Assembly (NCBI RefSeq): GCF_002109325.1 | Contig: NZ_CP015348.1 | Coordinates: forward strand, 2,109,501-2,173,500 | DNA length: 64,000 nt | Reading direction: 5' to 3' | Source of the DNA: Sporosarcina ureae | Lineage (GTDB): Bacteria > Bacillota > Bacilli > Bacillales_A > Planococcaceae | Part shown: one piece after another, positions 17,618-25,982 of the stretch | How the letters are laid out: each line of letters opens with the position of its first letter | How positions within the stretch are numbered: the first letter of the stretch is position 1 | The notes under the pieces: model-generated | What the model was told of the DNA's origin: nothing | Database searches by the model: none | What the model saw: the letters and a program-made list of their open reading frames with translations, nothing else | Translations under genes and position numbers: made by a program

Positions 17618-18520
17618 TTACACCCGTTTTAACCGCGTTCTAGTTCTCATCGCAAACCGTTGCAACATGGCAGGCCAAGTCATCCCGAACAATACCAAGA
17701 ATATTCCAAGAAACTGCAGCAGCGTTAGTCTTTCACCAAGCAGCAACATCGAAGCGATAATTGCCACGGGTAACTCCACAGCACTCAAAATGGAAGACAT
17801 ACCGGCGCCCACTTTCGGCACTCCGACTGAAAACAGAAATATAGGTAGAACAATGCCAAACACACCTAAAATAGCACCGTAAATCCATAATCCATCGCCT
17901 AGCATTCCATTCCATAAAATTTCCGGAGACTGGAAAAATGTAATCGCGATTGCTGCATAAAATGACATCAAAAACAACCGCGTCACGACATCCATCCCAG
18001 GAACGGGCTTTTGATTTGCCGTGACGAATGCAGCGAAACTAAATGCCGCAGCAATTCCCCATGCCCATCCTTGCCACGGAATATCATTCAAGTCCACATC
18101 GATCAAACCTGCAGCTAGAATGGTCCCGCCAAATAAAAACAGAAGTGATACAACTTCGGACTGTTTTGGTAAACGCTTGGCTAATACACACTCATACAAC
18201 ATACCGATCCATGTGAATTGAAACAATAGGACAACTGCTAGTGATGCAGGCATATACTCTACCGATTTACCGTATACGGTGCCAGTAATCGCAGTAAATA
18301 ATCCTGCAATCAACACTGGAAAACTACCGCGAAATATTGGTTTAGAGCGTTTAACAACAATAAATATAACAAGTGCCAAAAGAAATCCTGTATAATATTG
18401 GCTCGTCACTGCTTCTGAAGCGGTGAAGCCGTCTTGAATTGCTAATTTAATAATCGTCGATAAAATTCCATAACTCGCAGCCCCAAATACAACGAGCAGC
18501 GGATACATCCACGGTTTCAT
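17618..18520 (-). CDS. EamA/DMT-family transporter
   Basis: 300-aa protein with ten hydrophobic segments arranged as two EamA repeats of five, typical of drug/metabolite exporters. The ATG at 18520 follows GGAGG by 8 nt; the longer ORF start is unsupported. Substrate unknown. Converges on the previous operon, whose terminator lies between them. Three further DMT-type genes occur in the window (27310, 28266, 34122). Confidence 0.85.
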   Translation of the reverse strand: MKPWMYPLLVVFGAASYGILSTIIKLAIQDGFTASEAVTSQYYTGFLLALVIFIVVKRSKPIFRGSFPVLIAGLFTAITGTVYGKSVEYMPASLAVVLLFQFTWIGMLYECVLAKRLPKQSEVVSLLFLFGGTILAAGLIDVDLNDIPWQGWAWGIAAAFSFAAFVTANQKPVPGMDVVTRLFLMSFYAAIAITFFQSPEILWNGMLGDGLWIYGAILGVFGIVLPIFLFSVGVPKVGAGMSSILSAVELPVAIIASMLLLGERLTLLQFLGIFLVLFGMTWPAMLQRFAMRTRTRLKRV

Positions 18521-18635
18521 GTACACAACCTCCATTTCCATCGGATCATAGTATATCACGGAAATGGTCTTTCAGATTGTGTATTATCCGTCTCATTTCC
18601 CGGGAAATATCGATAACTACTGCGAATGAATGTGG

Positions 18636-18672
18636 AAAAGCCGTACAATGCAATTTGCACCGTACGACTTTT
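18636..18672 (-). terminator. Terminator of the DUF3243 unit
   Basis: AAAAG-CGTAC-TGCA stem with mirror arms and an AT loop; on the minus strand it ends in TTTT. Confidence 0.75.
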
Positions 18673-18681
18673 ATTGGCAAA

Positions 18682-18921
18682 TCAGTGGGGTGCGCCGTAG
18701 TCATCCGACGAGCTGCCGCCACTTAAGCGAGGGGAGTGGTTGATCTTTTCCTTCATCATATCTTTTCTTTGGTCGGGCAACGAGATGGAATCGACCGTTT
18801 GCATATCTTCATGCAAATCGAACAGACTAACTGTATTCGTTCGTAGATTTTCGGGATGTGTTTGAATCAGACGATACGTATTCGGATGATAGTGAGGGGC
18901 ACTATTTTCTTTAGATACCAT
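18682..18921 (-). CDS. Small hydrophilic protein, unknown
   Basis: 79-aa soluble protein rich in His, Asp and Ser, with no recognised domain. GGAGGCG is 8 nt before the ATG. It lies 16 nt after the DUF3243 gene and shares its terminator, so the two form an operon. Probably a stress or sporulation-related small protein by context; this is a guess. Confidence 0.65.
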   Translation of the reverse strand: MVSKENSAPHYHPNTYRLIQTHPENLRTNTVSLFDLHEDMQTVDSISLPDQRKDMMKEKINHSPRLSGGSSSDDYGAPH

Positions 18922-18937
18922 ATCAAATCGCCTCCTA

Positions 18938-19243
18938 TTATGCTTGACGAACCATTTTTAGAAGCATATGCGCCAAGGTATGTTGCTCTTCTTTAGAACC
19001 TGAATCCCATAACTCCTGCAATAAATACTGTTCACGGTTACGAGGCTCTTCATTGCGTGATAAATAATTGGCAATAAACGCAGTCGTTTTCGCCAACTGC
19101 TCATCGCTTAAGCCAAGACTTTCACCTTTTTCTACTTTGTCAGCAAGATAACCTTTAAAATGATTGAAGTTCTGCAAAATTTGCTCTTTCTTTTCCTCAC
19201 CCATTTTCGAGATTTCGGCTTCTACGTTGTCTTTTACTCCCAC
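18938..19243 (-). CDS. DUF3243 family protein (YmfJ-like)
   Basis: 101-aa helical protein. The core (HFKGYLADKVEKGESLGLSD and LQELWDSGSKEEQHTLAHML) matches the DUF3243 pattern of B. subtilis YmfJ, whose function is unknown. Starts with GTG, AAGGAG 10 nt upstream. Heads a two-gene unit. Confidence 0.8.
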   Translation of the reverse strand: MGVKDNVEAEISKMGEEKKEQILQNFNHFKGYLADKVEKGESLGLSDEQLAKTTAFIANYLSRNEEPRNREQYLLQELWDSGSKEEQHTLAHMLLKMVRQA

Positions 19244-19338
19244 TACTCAACCACTCCTTTTCATCGTGATAACTTTAGCTTGTGCAAGGAGTGAAGAACT
19301 ATGCATGTGTTAGTTATATGTAAAGTATGTTAAACCAT

Positions 19339-19364
19339 GTGTGAAAATAGTCCTCGATGGGTAG
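19339..19364 (+). promoter_or_regulatory. Sigma-B-like promoter of yflT homologue
   Basis: GTGTGA - 14 bp - GGGTAG, against consensus GTTTAA-N12-15-GGGTAT. It lies 36 bp before the start of a general-stress protein gene. Confidence 0.5.
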
Positions 19365-19400
19365 AAGTAAAGCAGAGTGTTAACAAAAGGAGGTGCAAAA

Positions 19401-19874
19401 ATGGCTGATAAACAATATGTGGGTACGTTTCACTCTCTCGATAATGTCCTTTATAAAATAACGGAACTTGAAGCGCAAGGTTTTAAAAAGAATCATATGT
19501 GTGCAGTTTCCAACGTGCGCGATGATTTAAAGGTTCTAGAAAGTGATTCTGAAATCGAGTTGATCGGTATTCAAGAAGGTTCGCTATGGGATCATACGCG
19601 TCGGTTGTTCAATAGTAAGGACGAAATGTTAACGATATTTATTAAAATGGGTTTTTCGAAGCAAGAATCAAAAACATTCTATAATGATTTAAAAGAAGGC
19701 GGTATTGCCTTGTTTGTCGATCATTTAACAGATGGGGAACGGGCGGAATCTGTAGACTTGCATGATAGTGCTGGACAGCAAACGGATAGCGGTGAAAGTC
19801 TGGATGGTGATCCAAATGAAGAAGTAGGGAATCCTATTCCAAATAGTCCTCGAATAGATACAGACCAGTTGTGA
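19401..19874 (+). CDS. YflT-type general stress protein
   Basis: 157-aa soluble protein with an N-terminal general stress protein 17M (YflT) domain: the pattern KQYVGTFHSLDNVLYKITEL at residues 4-23, then a predicted alpha/beta fold to ~110. An acidic Ser/Gly/Pro-rich tail follows (~120-157). B. subtilis YflT is a sigma-B protein of unknown function. AAAGGAGGTG precedes the ATG at 19401. A sigma-B-like promoter is visible upstream and a strong terminator downstream. Confidence 0.75.
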   Translation: MADKQYVGTFHSLDNVLYKITELEAQGFKKNHMCAVSNVRDDLKVLESDSEIELIGIQEGSLWDHTRRLFNSKDEMLTIFIKMGFSKQESKTFYNDLKEGGIALFVDHLTDGERAESVDLHDSAGQQTDSGESLDGDPNEEVGNPIPNSPRIDTDQL

Positions 19875-19917
19875 AAAAGAAGGATCTCCCATTGTAATGG
19901 AAGATCCTTCTTTTTTT
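19875..19917 (+). terminator. Terminator of yflT homologue
   Basis: AAAAAGAAGGATCT stem with an inner CCATT/AATGG extension and seven Ts. Confidence 0.9.
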
Positions 19918-19924
19918 GTGTGCG

Positions 19925-19955
19925 TGAAAAAGCCTGCTGATTGAGCAGCAGGCTT
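19925..19955 (-). terminator. Terminator of csbD homologue
   Basis: AAGCCTGCTG / CAGCAGGCTT stem, 6-nt loop; T run on the minus strand. Confidence 0.9.
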
Positions 19956-19967
19956 ACTGTACTTATA

Positions 19968-20177
19968 TTACTTTTCAGGATGCGCTTCGTCATCGCTGAA
20001 GTGTTCTTTCGCTTCACCAATTTTTTCTTGTGCAGCGCCTTTTGCTTTATCCCATTTACCTTCAGCTTGCATTTTTGTATTATCGGTTAAATCGCCAACT
20101 GTATCTTTTACGCTACCTTTAAGTTTGTTTCCCATGCCTTTTAATTTATCTTCTGTACCATGATCATTGTTACTCAT
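19968..20177 (-). CDS. CsbD-like stress protein
   Basis: 69-aa, highly charged CsbD-family protein with the repeated KLKG..K..VGDLT pattern. The family is induced by sigma-B in B. subtilis and has no defined biochemical role. CGGAGGAG is 6 nt before the ATG. A near-perfect sigma-B promoter lies 33 bp upstream and a terminator follows, so it is monocistronic. Confidence 0.9.
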   Translation of the reverse strand: MSNNDHGTEDKLKGMGNKLKGSVKDTVGDLTDNTKMQAEGKWDKAKGAAQEKIGEAKEHFSDDEAHPEK

Positions 20178-20209
20178 ACTATCTCCTCCGTTTCGTTGTT
20201 ACTATATAA

Positions 20210-20234
20210 ATACCCACTTTTCGAACGTGAAAAC
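20210..20234 (-). promoter_or_regulatory. Sigma-B promoter of csbD homologue
   Basis: On the minus strand GTTTTC - 13 bp - GGGTAT; the -10 is perfect. Confidence 0.75.
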
Positions 20235-20264
20235 ATGTTTTTATAAACGCCACATATTGGGAAG

Positions 20265-20291
20265 AACCGGAAACCTTTTTAGGCTCCGGTT
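20265..20291 (-). terminator. Probable terminator of the 40-aa protein gene
   Basis: AACCGGA-CCT / AGG-TCCGGTT hairpin with an interrupted pyrimidine tail on the minus strand. Confidence 0.45.
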
Positions 20292-20316
20292 TTCAAGTGT
20301 CTGCAAATGTCTGGCA

Positions 20317-20439
20317 TTACGGTTTACTGTTCATTCCTGCAAGGTGACTAAATTGCTCCATAAGTTTTTCCCGTGACTGCTTATTTCGCATGATATATAG
20401 TGCGCCAAGTCCGACAGCTGTCATCGCCATTTTGTTCAT
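20317..20439 (-). CDS. Very small membrane-associated protein (40 aa)
   Basis: A 40-codon ORF with GGAGGTG 9 nt before its ATG: an N-terminal hydrophobic stretch MAMTAVGLGALYIM, then a basic amphipathic tail (RNKQSREKLMEQF). It resembles small DUF3918/YrzQ-like proteins, but that link is tentative. It lies between the csbD homologue and the divergent MFS gene, with a hairpin downstream. Support is the strong ribosome site and the biased composition. Confidence 0.6.
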   Translation of the reverse strand: MNKMAMTAVGLGALYIMRNKQSREKLMEQFSHLAGMNSKP

Positions 20440-20594
20440 TTGTCCAACACCTCCGACATACAGTATGGTGCATATTCCGTGTAATATACAAAAAACTAAA
20501 TATAAAGCAATTGCTTATCTGATTATTTCCTGTTTAATTGACGTTATGATGATATAATTCCAGTATTCGCATTAAACGGACAGGAAGTGTCAAC

Positions 20595-21791
20595 ATGAAT
20601 ATACAAGCTAAATCGACAATTCGTGACTTACGATTTTGGCGGATTGTCATTGGTCTCGGTATCGCATCTGTGCTAATCTTTGCTGCGATGTATGCCATCC
20701 AACCTTTATTGCCTATATTAACAAAGCAATTTAACGTTTCTGTATCCACTGCGAGTTTGGCCATGTCCATCAACACCATCGGACTTATTTTAGGGCTTGT
20801 AGTTCTGGGGTTTTATTCCGATCGTCTTGGTAGATCCGTTTTTGTGAAAGTATCCATTTTACTTACTGCGCTTTTATTCATTCCGATGTTTTTGACTAAC
20901 TCTTTCACTGTCATACTCATACTGCGATTCCTGCAGGGCTTTGCTATGTCTGGGGTACTTGCGGCAGCACTTGCTTATATCAATGAAGAAATCCATGAAC
21001 GGTCTGTTAGTTTGGCGACTGCGTTATATATTTCATTTAATGGGACAGGAGGCATGCTCGGACGTTTTGTGACAGGTTATTTGGCGGAACGCTGGTCGTG
21101 GGAACTATCGCTTCAGTTATTAACTGTTGTCGGCATAGTGGTGTTTGCTATCTTGCTGTTCTTCTTGCCAAAATCTGCGTACTTCGAGCCAAGTGTAGAG
21201 TCGATAAAAAAGGATATTCAGGGCTTCGGCTATCATTTGAAGAATCCTACCTTGCTCGTTGTTTTTGGCTTGGGTATTGTGCTACAACTCAGCTTCACGG
21301 GCATGTGGACGTTCCTACCGTTTCATTTAACTGCATCACCTTTTAGTCTGACGCTGGATGAAGTGTCTTATATCTACTTTGCCTATGCATTTGGTATTAT
21401 CGGCGCTCCAATGGCTGGTTCAATTGCAGTCAAGTATGGTATGAATACTGTGCGCTTTACGGGTGTCCTCTTGTTGGCTATCGGTTGCCTTCTGACTATT
21501 GCCGTCAAATTACCTTTGATTATTATCGGATATTGTATAATTTGTTTAGGCTTCTTTTCAGCTCACTCTTTGACGGCGGCTTCAGTCAGCAAGGAGGCGA
21601 CGCATCATAAAGGAAGTGCGGCGAGTCTATACTTGGTATCTTATTATGTAGGTATGGCAGCGGGTAGTACGCTTGTAACGCCGTTGTGGCAATTTGCGGG
21701 TTGGACTGGACTTGCGATGTTTTCGGCTGTCGTACCGGTCGTCTACGTATTGATGATCCGCTTGCGGCGAAAGGTGTTAAGTCGTGCGTGA
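20595..21791 (+). CDS. MFS transporter (YnfM-like)
   Basis: 398-aa major facilitator with 12 hydrophobic segments. The loop 2-3 motif is GFYSDRLGRS (~residues 74-83) and motif C-like glycines appear in TM5 (FNGTGGMLGRFVTGYLAERW). This arrangement resembles the YnfM/Bcr-type drug and sugar efflux group. AGGAAGTG precedes the ATG. No adjacent regulator, so the substrate is unknown. The 260-bp gap after it contains an inverted repeat TTTTCTAAT..ATTAGAGAAAA (about 21917-21955) but no ORF. Confidence 0.85.
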   Translation: MNIQAKSTIRDLRFWRIVIGLGIASVLIFAAMYAIQPLLPILTKQFNVSVSTASLAMSINTIGLILGLVVLGFYSDRLGRSVFVKVSILLTALLFIPMFLTNSFTVILILRFLQGFAMSGVLAAALAYINEEIHERSVSLATALYISFNGTGGMLGRFVTGYLAERWSWELSLQLLTVVGIVVFAILLFFLPKSAYFEPSVESIKKDIQGFGYHLKNPTLLVVFGLGIVLQLSFTGMWTFLPFHLTASPFSLTLDEVSYIYFAYAFGIIGAPMAGSIAVKYGMNTVRFTGVLLLAIGCLLTIAVKLPLIIIGYCIICLGFFSAHSLTAASVSKEATHHKGSAASLYLVSYYVGMAAGSTLVTPLWQFAGWTGLAMFSAVVPVVYVLMIRLRRKVLSRA

Positions 21792-22051
21792 AGAGTAAAC
21801 TGGATGCAAGTTGTTATCCAAGTATCACTTATTTATCATAATTTAGTAGGTTTGAAAAAGTTTATATGTAGGGAAAACAAAAGAAGTACAAGTAGCGAGC
21901 CAGTGACTTTTCTAATACAAAGCCATGTGCTAAATTAGAGAAAAACCTGTGATTATACTATCGAAGTAGCTTGGTTGGTTTTCGACATAGAGAGCTCTAC
22001 AACGTATACTTAAGCTAACTACATAAAATTTTACGGAAGGGACGTGAAGCT

Positions 22052-23131
22052 TTGACGAAAAAGGTATGGTTTCAGGTCGGTGTCGGCGTCTTATTGGCGC
22101 TATTGATCACCAAGTACTTTTTAGAAGTAAATTATATTTTTAAGCCTGTTGGTATTATCTTACAGACTATTATTATGCCATTGATCTTTGGCGGACTTCT
22201 TTATTATATTACAGTACCCATTCAACATTACTTGGAAAAGAAGAACATGCCGCGATGGGGAAGTATCATTACGATTATGCTTATACTTGTAGCTGTTATT
22301 TGGATTTTAGTTGCAATTATTGGTCCAATGGTTACGAAACAAGTGAATAACTTAGTGGATAATGGTCCTACTCTTACTCGCCAAATTGAGCAACTGAAAG
22401 ATCAAGTTCTTAACGAAAAAGATAATCTCCCTGAAGGATTGCAGGATTCTTTGAATTCGGCAGTTGAATCGATTCAAACGTTCGCAGTAACATTTGGAAA
22501 GTGGCTCGTACAATTTGTTCAATCATTCATCCAGGCTGTAGCTTTACTCTTGCTCGTGCCGTTCTTCTTCCTGTTTATGTTGAAGGATCATGAAAAATTG
22601 GCGCCAAGAATTTACAATCTGTTTTCGGGAAAACGACGTTTATGGGTGAAGAAAACTTTAGAGGATATTGATCACGTATTACGTTCGTATATTCAAGGAC
22701 AATTATTGATTAGTGCAATATTGGCAACACTTATTTTAATTGGGTACTCCATTATCGGATTGCAGTATGCTTTATTGTTGGCAATTCTAGCGTTGTTCAT
22801 GAATATTATTCCGTTTATCGGGCCATGGATTGCGGTAGCGCCTGCTGTAATAATTGCGTATTTACAGGAACCGAAGTTAGTTATTTGGGTCGGAGTCGTT
22901 ACGTTGGTCGCACAGCAAATCGACAGTAACTTAATTACGCCGAACGTCATGGGGAAGTCTCTTGATATTCATCCACTGACCATCATTACGGTGTTGCTAG
23001 TAGCGGGAAGTCTCGCAGGATTCCTAGGCATCCTAGTAGCTGTACCTGCTTATGCGGTAGGTAAAGTCATTGTGCAAAACATCTATGAAATGCGAAAAGA
23101 AATTAGTGAAGCCGCCACGAAGAACGTATAG
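22052..23131 (+). CDS. AI-2E family (UPF0118) membrane protein
   Basis: 359-aa protein of the AI-2E/PerM family. Two N-terminal TM pairs, an extracytoplasmic coiled stretch (NNLVDNGPTLTRQIEQLKDQ, ~100-150), and the hallmark C-terminal half with FMNIIPFIGPWIAVAPAVI (~residues 248-266) and LITPNVMGKSLDIHPL (~294-309). Some members export AI-2, others act in Na+/H+ homeostasis; which applies is unknown. Starts with TTG, AAGGGACGTG upstream. Followed by its own terminator. Confidence 0.85.
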   Translation: MTKKVWFQVGVGVLLALLITKYFLEVNYIFKPVGIILQTIIMPLIFGGLLYYITVPIQHYLEKKNMPRWGSIITIMLILVAVIWILVAIIGPMVTKQVNNLVDNGPTLTRQIEQLKDQVLNEKDNLPEGLQDSLNSAVESIQTFAVTFGKWLVQFVQSFIQAVALLLLVPFFFLFMLKDHEKLAPRIYNLFSGKRRLWVKKTLEDIDHVLRSYIQGQLLISAILATLILIGYSIIGLQYALLLAILALFMNIIPFIGPWIAVAPAVIIAYLQEPKLVIWVGVVTLVAQQIDSNLITPNVMGKSLDIHPLTIITVLLVAGSLAGFLGILVAVPAYAVGKVIVQNIYEMRKEISEAATKNV

Positions 23132-23141
23132 CGGCGAACCG

Positions 23142-23171
23142 GCCTTCTAGTCTTCGGACTGGAAGGTTTTT
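23142..23171 (+). terminator. Terminator of AI-2E family gene
   Basis: CCTTCTAGTC / GACTGGAAGG with a stable TTCG loop and six Ts. Confidence 0.95.
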
Positions 23172-23227
23172 TGGTGAATAATTAAAACAAAATTGCACAT
23201 CCTAACGAAAACGAGAGGATGTAGCAT

Positions 23228-23506
23228 ATGCTGACGGAATTTCCCGTTATTCATACCAATGTGTGGGATGCGATATGGGGTGTGCCAGTCGTTTTGATTG
23301 TGGTACTGCTTGCTAAGTGGTTATTTAAAGTACCGCTTACTTGGCTCTCGACGGTATCCACAGTAGTTGCGCTCGGCTTGTCGATATTTATTAGCCATCC
23401 GAAAAACTTATCTGCCGGAATCTTCATGGGATTTTTTTATAGTGGTGCGGCAATGGGGATCATCTATTCGATCAAACAATCCTATCATGCCTATCGTAAA
23501 CGTTAA
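23228..23506 (+). CDS. Small membrane protein, unknown
   Basis: 92-aa protein with three hydrophobic segments and a basic C-terminus (KQSYHAYRKR). AGAGGATG precedes the ATG by 7 nt. Its stop lies at the edge of a terminator. No recognised domain or neighbour link. Confidence 0.65.
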   Translation: MLTEFPVIHTNVWDAIWGVPVVLIVVLLAKWLFKVPLTWLSTVSTVVALGLSIFISHPKNLSAGIFMGFFYSGAAMGIIYSIKQSYHAYRKR

Positions 23507-23544
23507 AAGCAGGCCTTCGCGTAATGAGCGAAAGCCTGCTTTTT
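23506..23544 (+). terminator. Bidirectional terminator
   Basis: AAAGCAGGCCTTCGC / GCGAAAGCCTGCTTT (one mismatch), then Ts. It sits between convergent genes and touches both stop codons. Confidence 0.9.
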
Positions 23545-24251
23545 CATGGTAATGGACAAAATCCACAGCGCATCAATCCTGGTACATCTTTAGAAAAACA
23601 ACAAGTTTTGCGGACAGTGGTGTTTAATAAAGCGGACGGTTCTGATCCATTCAAATAGCTTGCGAAACGTGAGTGATCGGCGATACCCGTCCATGTGGTG
23701 TCGTCTTTTAGTATGTCTAAATCTTCTCTCGCTTCCATTTCCGATCCAGGATCAGACAATAGCACATGATACTGCCATAGCCAGAAGCCGAAGATGTTTT
23801 CCCATAAGGTTAAGGGAGATACGGAGACAGCTGTACGCAATGACGCAATCACTGCGTGTGCATCATCCAGAATCTGTCTAATATGCGATTGGCGATCTTC
23901 GTCATCAATCATTTCCCAATCTGAGCTATCTGCAAAAGTGCTGATCGTTTTATTGCCGAACTCTTCTAGAGCGCCAAATTGTAAATCTTCCGCTGATCCG
24001 TTCCACATTTCGTCATACGCAGCGAGATTATACAACTGCATAGCGAAAAACATACCGAGTCTGCGAACGAAGAACGAAGTAGCGACGACTTCATTTGGAC
24101 TTTGACTGACGGTTTGGATCACTTGTACAATACTCTGTACTTTCGAAGGGTCCAGGACATCCGCTAGTGTAAAGACGGGATGTGCTGGTGGATTCAGGTA
24201 GATGCTGTAACTATTCAATTCTCTGATTTGGTCTGATGTAAGTGTAGTCAT
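23544..24251 (-). CDS. FhuF-like [2Fe-2S] siderophore-iron reductase family protein
   Basis: 235-aa protein ending with CC-x10-C-x2-C (CCFSKDVPGLMRCGFC), the four-cysteine [2Fe-2S] signature of FhuF ferric-siderophore reductases. The rest is helical with WENIFGFWLWQYHVLL at ~150, as in the IucA/FhuF-like fold. Likely role: release of iron from siderophores by reduction in the cytoplasm. The start is ATG 24251; there is no ribosome site, and a good promoter (TTGTTT-N17-TATACT) ends only 6 nt before the ATG, so the message is probably leaderless. The longer ORF upstream is non-coding in appearance. Divergent from an ABC operon whose link to iron is not evident. Confidence 0.75.
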   Translation of the reverse strand: MTTLTSDQIRELNSYSIYLNPPAHPVFTLADVLDPSKVQSIVQVIQTVSQSPNEVVATSFFVRRLGMFFAMQLYNLAAYDEMWNGSAEDLQFGALEEFGNKTISTFADSSDWEMIDDEDRQSHIRQILDDAHAVIASLRTAVSVSPLTLWENIFGFWLWQYHVLLSDPGSEMEAREDLDILKDDTTWTGIADHSRFASYLNGSEPSALLNTTVRKTCCFSKDVPGLMRCGFCPLP

Positions 24252-24257
24252 GGTTTC

Positions 24258-24286
24258 AGTATAATCAATTATTTTGATAGAAACAA
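24258..24286 (-). promoter_or_regulatory. Promoter giving a leaderless fhuF-like mRNA
   Basis: Minus strand TTGTTT (24286-24281), 17-bp spacer, TATACT (24263-24258), then 6 nt to the ATG. The expected start site falls at or next to the start codon. An ATAAT/ATTAT dyad overlaps the -10, but its spacing does not fit a canonical Fur box. Confidence 0.65.
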
Positions 24287-24358
24287 CTTGAATGCTATGC
24301 CTGCCCAACCAGTTTCCTAGGCCTTTACATACAATAGGCAGTGAAGAGGTGGTGAAGG

Positions 24359-25177
24359 GTGGAGACCCAAGAATTGGCTCGTAATGAATCATTTGAGGTG
24401 GAGCAAAGAGAATGGAAGATGCGGCAACGTAAAGAACGCGGCAAGCAGTTGCTGACGATTGTGTCGCCGATCTTCTTGCTAGTATTATGGGAAATAATGT
24501 CGAGAACAGGTTTCTTGGATATTCGTTTTTTCCCACCGCCTAGTACAATTGTGCAAACTTTCTATGACATGATTGTGAGCGGTGCGATGGCGAAGCATGT
24601 TGGCGTATCGTTGTATCGAATATTCATCGGATTTCTGGCAGGTGTAATACCAGGTGTTATTGTCGGTTTGCTGATGGGATTATATTCACCGATCCGGCAT
24701 TTTGTACAGCCGATTGTTATGGCGCTTATGCCTATTCCGACATTGGCGTTATTGCCGATCATTATTATTTTATTCGGAATCGGGGATTTGTCGAAAGTCG
24801 TGACGATTGCAGGCAGTGTGTTTTTCCCAGTTGTGATCAACACAGCAGCAGGTGTACTGAACATTGATAAGATTTATTTGGATGTTGCGAGTAACTATCA
24901 AACGAGCCAGTGGAATTTCTTCTTCAAAATTGCCCTTCCCGGTGCGTTGCCTGTCATGCTCGAAGGAATCCAGATGGGGCAGGCGATTGCGTTGTTGACG
25001 ATTGTGGCGGCAGAGATGATGGGAGCGACTTCAGGGATTGGTTATTTGATATGGACGTCCTATAAGGCCTTTTTATTACCCGAAATGTATGTGGGATTAA
25101 TTCTGATCTCATTTTTCGGTTATTTATTCTCGCTTTTACTGCGTGCGCTTCAAAATAAGTTACTGCCATGGAGGTGA
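24359..25177 (+). CDS. ABC importer permease (NitT/TauT/SsuC type)
   Basis: 272-aa permease with a long hydrophilic N-terminus and six TM helices. The BPD coupling region is around DVASNYQTSQWNFFFKIALP (~residues 181-200), and RFFPPPSTIV after TM1 is typical of SsuC/TauC/ThiY-linked permeases. Start chosen at GTG 24359 behind AGAGGTGGTG. First gene of a permease-ATPase-binding-protein operon. Substrates in this family include sulfonates, nitrate, thiamine precursors and riboflavin; none can be assigned. Confidence 0.85.
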   Translation: METQELARNESFEVEQREWKMRQRKERGKQLLTIVSPIFLLVLWEIMSRTGFLDIRFFPPPSTIVQTFYDMIVSGAMAKHVGVSLYRIFIGFLAGVIPGVIVGLLMGLYSPIRHFVQPIVMALMPIPTLALLPIIIILFGIGDLSKVVTIAGSVFFPVVINTAAGVLNIDKIYLDVASNYQTSQWNFFFKIALPGALPVMLEGIQMGQAIALLTIVAAEMMGATSGIGYLIWTSYKAFLLPEMYVGLILISFFGYLFSLLLRALQNKLLPWR

Positions 25178-25182
25178 GGGAA

Positions 25183-25962
25183 ATGGAGGGGAAGCCTAAA
25201 ATTTCAGTAGATGGATTAATGAAATCCTTTTATAAGAAACAAGACAGTGTCGTCGCGCTTGAGAATATTTCCATGACTGTAAAAGACGGTGAGTTCGTTT
25301 GTATAGTCGGACCGAGTGGATGTGGCAAGACGACATTACTGCGGATTCTTGCTGGACTTGAACAACCAAGTGTTGGCACTTTTACGATTGAAACAGAATC
25401 GAATGATCGGCCTCTGCAATCAATGGTCTTCCAAGAACGTGGGGTTATTCCATGGCTGACGGTACGCGAAAACGTCGCCTTTGGTTTGAAGATGCGTAAT
25501 TTGCCGAAAGCATTCATTGCTGAACGAACGGACTTTTATTTGAAGAAGACGGGATTGGAGCGATTCGCTTCGCTATATCCAAAGGAATTGTCTGGCGGAA
25601 TGAAACAACGGGTGAGTATTGCCAGGGCATTCGCAAACGATCCGGAGATTCTATTGATGGATGAACCGTTTGGCGCGCTCGATGAACAGAATCGCTTTAT
25701 TTTGCAGGAAGAGTTATTGAGTATTTGGGCAGAGACGAAAAAGACGGTGTTGTTCATTACGCATAGTATCGATGAAGCATTGTTGTTAAGTGATCGAATT
25801 CTATTGATGGGCGCACAGCCAGGAAAAATTATCGAAGAGATTATCATTGATAAACCTAGACCGAGAAAGATGGAAGATATTCGGAAAGATCCTGAAATGG
25901 CAGCGAAATTCATTGAGATTTGGCATCACTTGCAAGAAGAAGTACTGAAATCGAGAGAATAA
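25183..25962 (+). CDS. ABC importer ATPase (SsuB/TauB type)
   Basis: 259-aa ATPase with Walker A GPSGCGKTT, Q-loop MVFQE, signature LSGGMKQR, Walker B ILLMDEP and switch FITHS. The ATG at 25183 lies 6 nt after GGAGGTG, which itself overlaps the end of the permease gene; an in-frame ATG at 25168 is less well placed. It powers the adjacent permease. Same operon as its neighbours. Confidence 0.9.
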   Translation: MEGKPKISVDGLMKSFYKKQDSVVALENISMTVKDGEFVCIVGPSGCGKTTLLRILAGLEQPSVGTFTIETESNDRPLQSMVFQERGVIPWLTVRENVAFGLKMRNLPKAFIAERTDFYLKKTGLERFASLYPKELSGGMKQRVSIARAFANDPEILLMDEPFGALDEQNRFILQEELLSIWAETKKTVLFITHSIDEALLLSDRILLMGAQPGKIIEEIIIDKPRPRKMEDIRKDPEMAAKFIEIWHHLQEEVLKSRE

Positions 25963-25982
25963 ATGATAAAAGGAGAGATGAT

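Noticed and set aside
23544-24536. 330-aa version of the FhuF-like protein
   Set aside because: The first 95 codons overlap promoter DNA of both divergent genes, lack a ribosome site and look non-coding.
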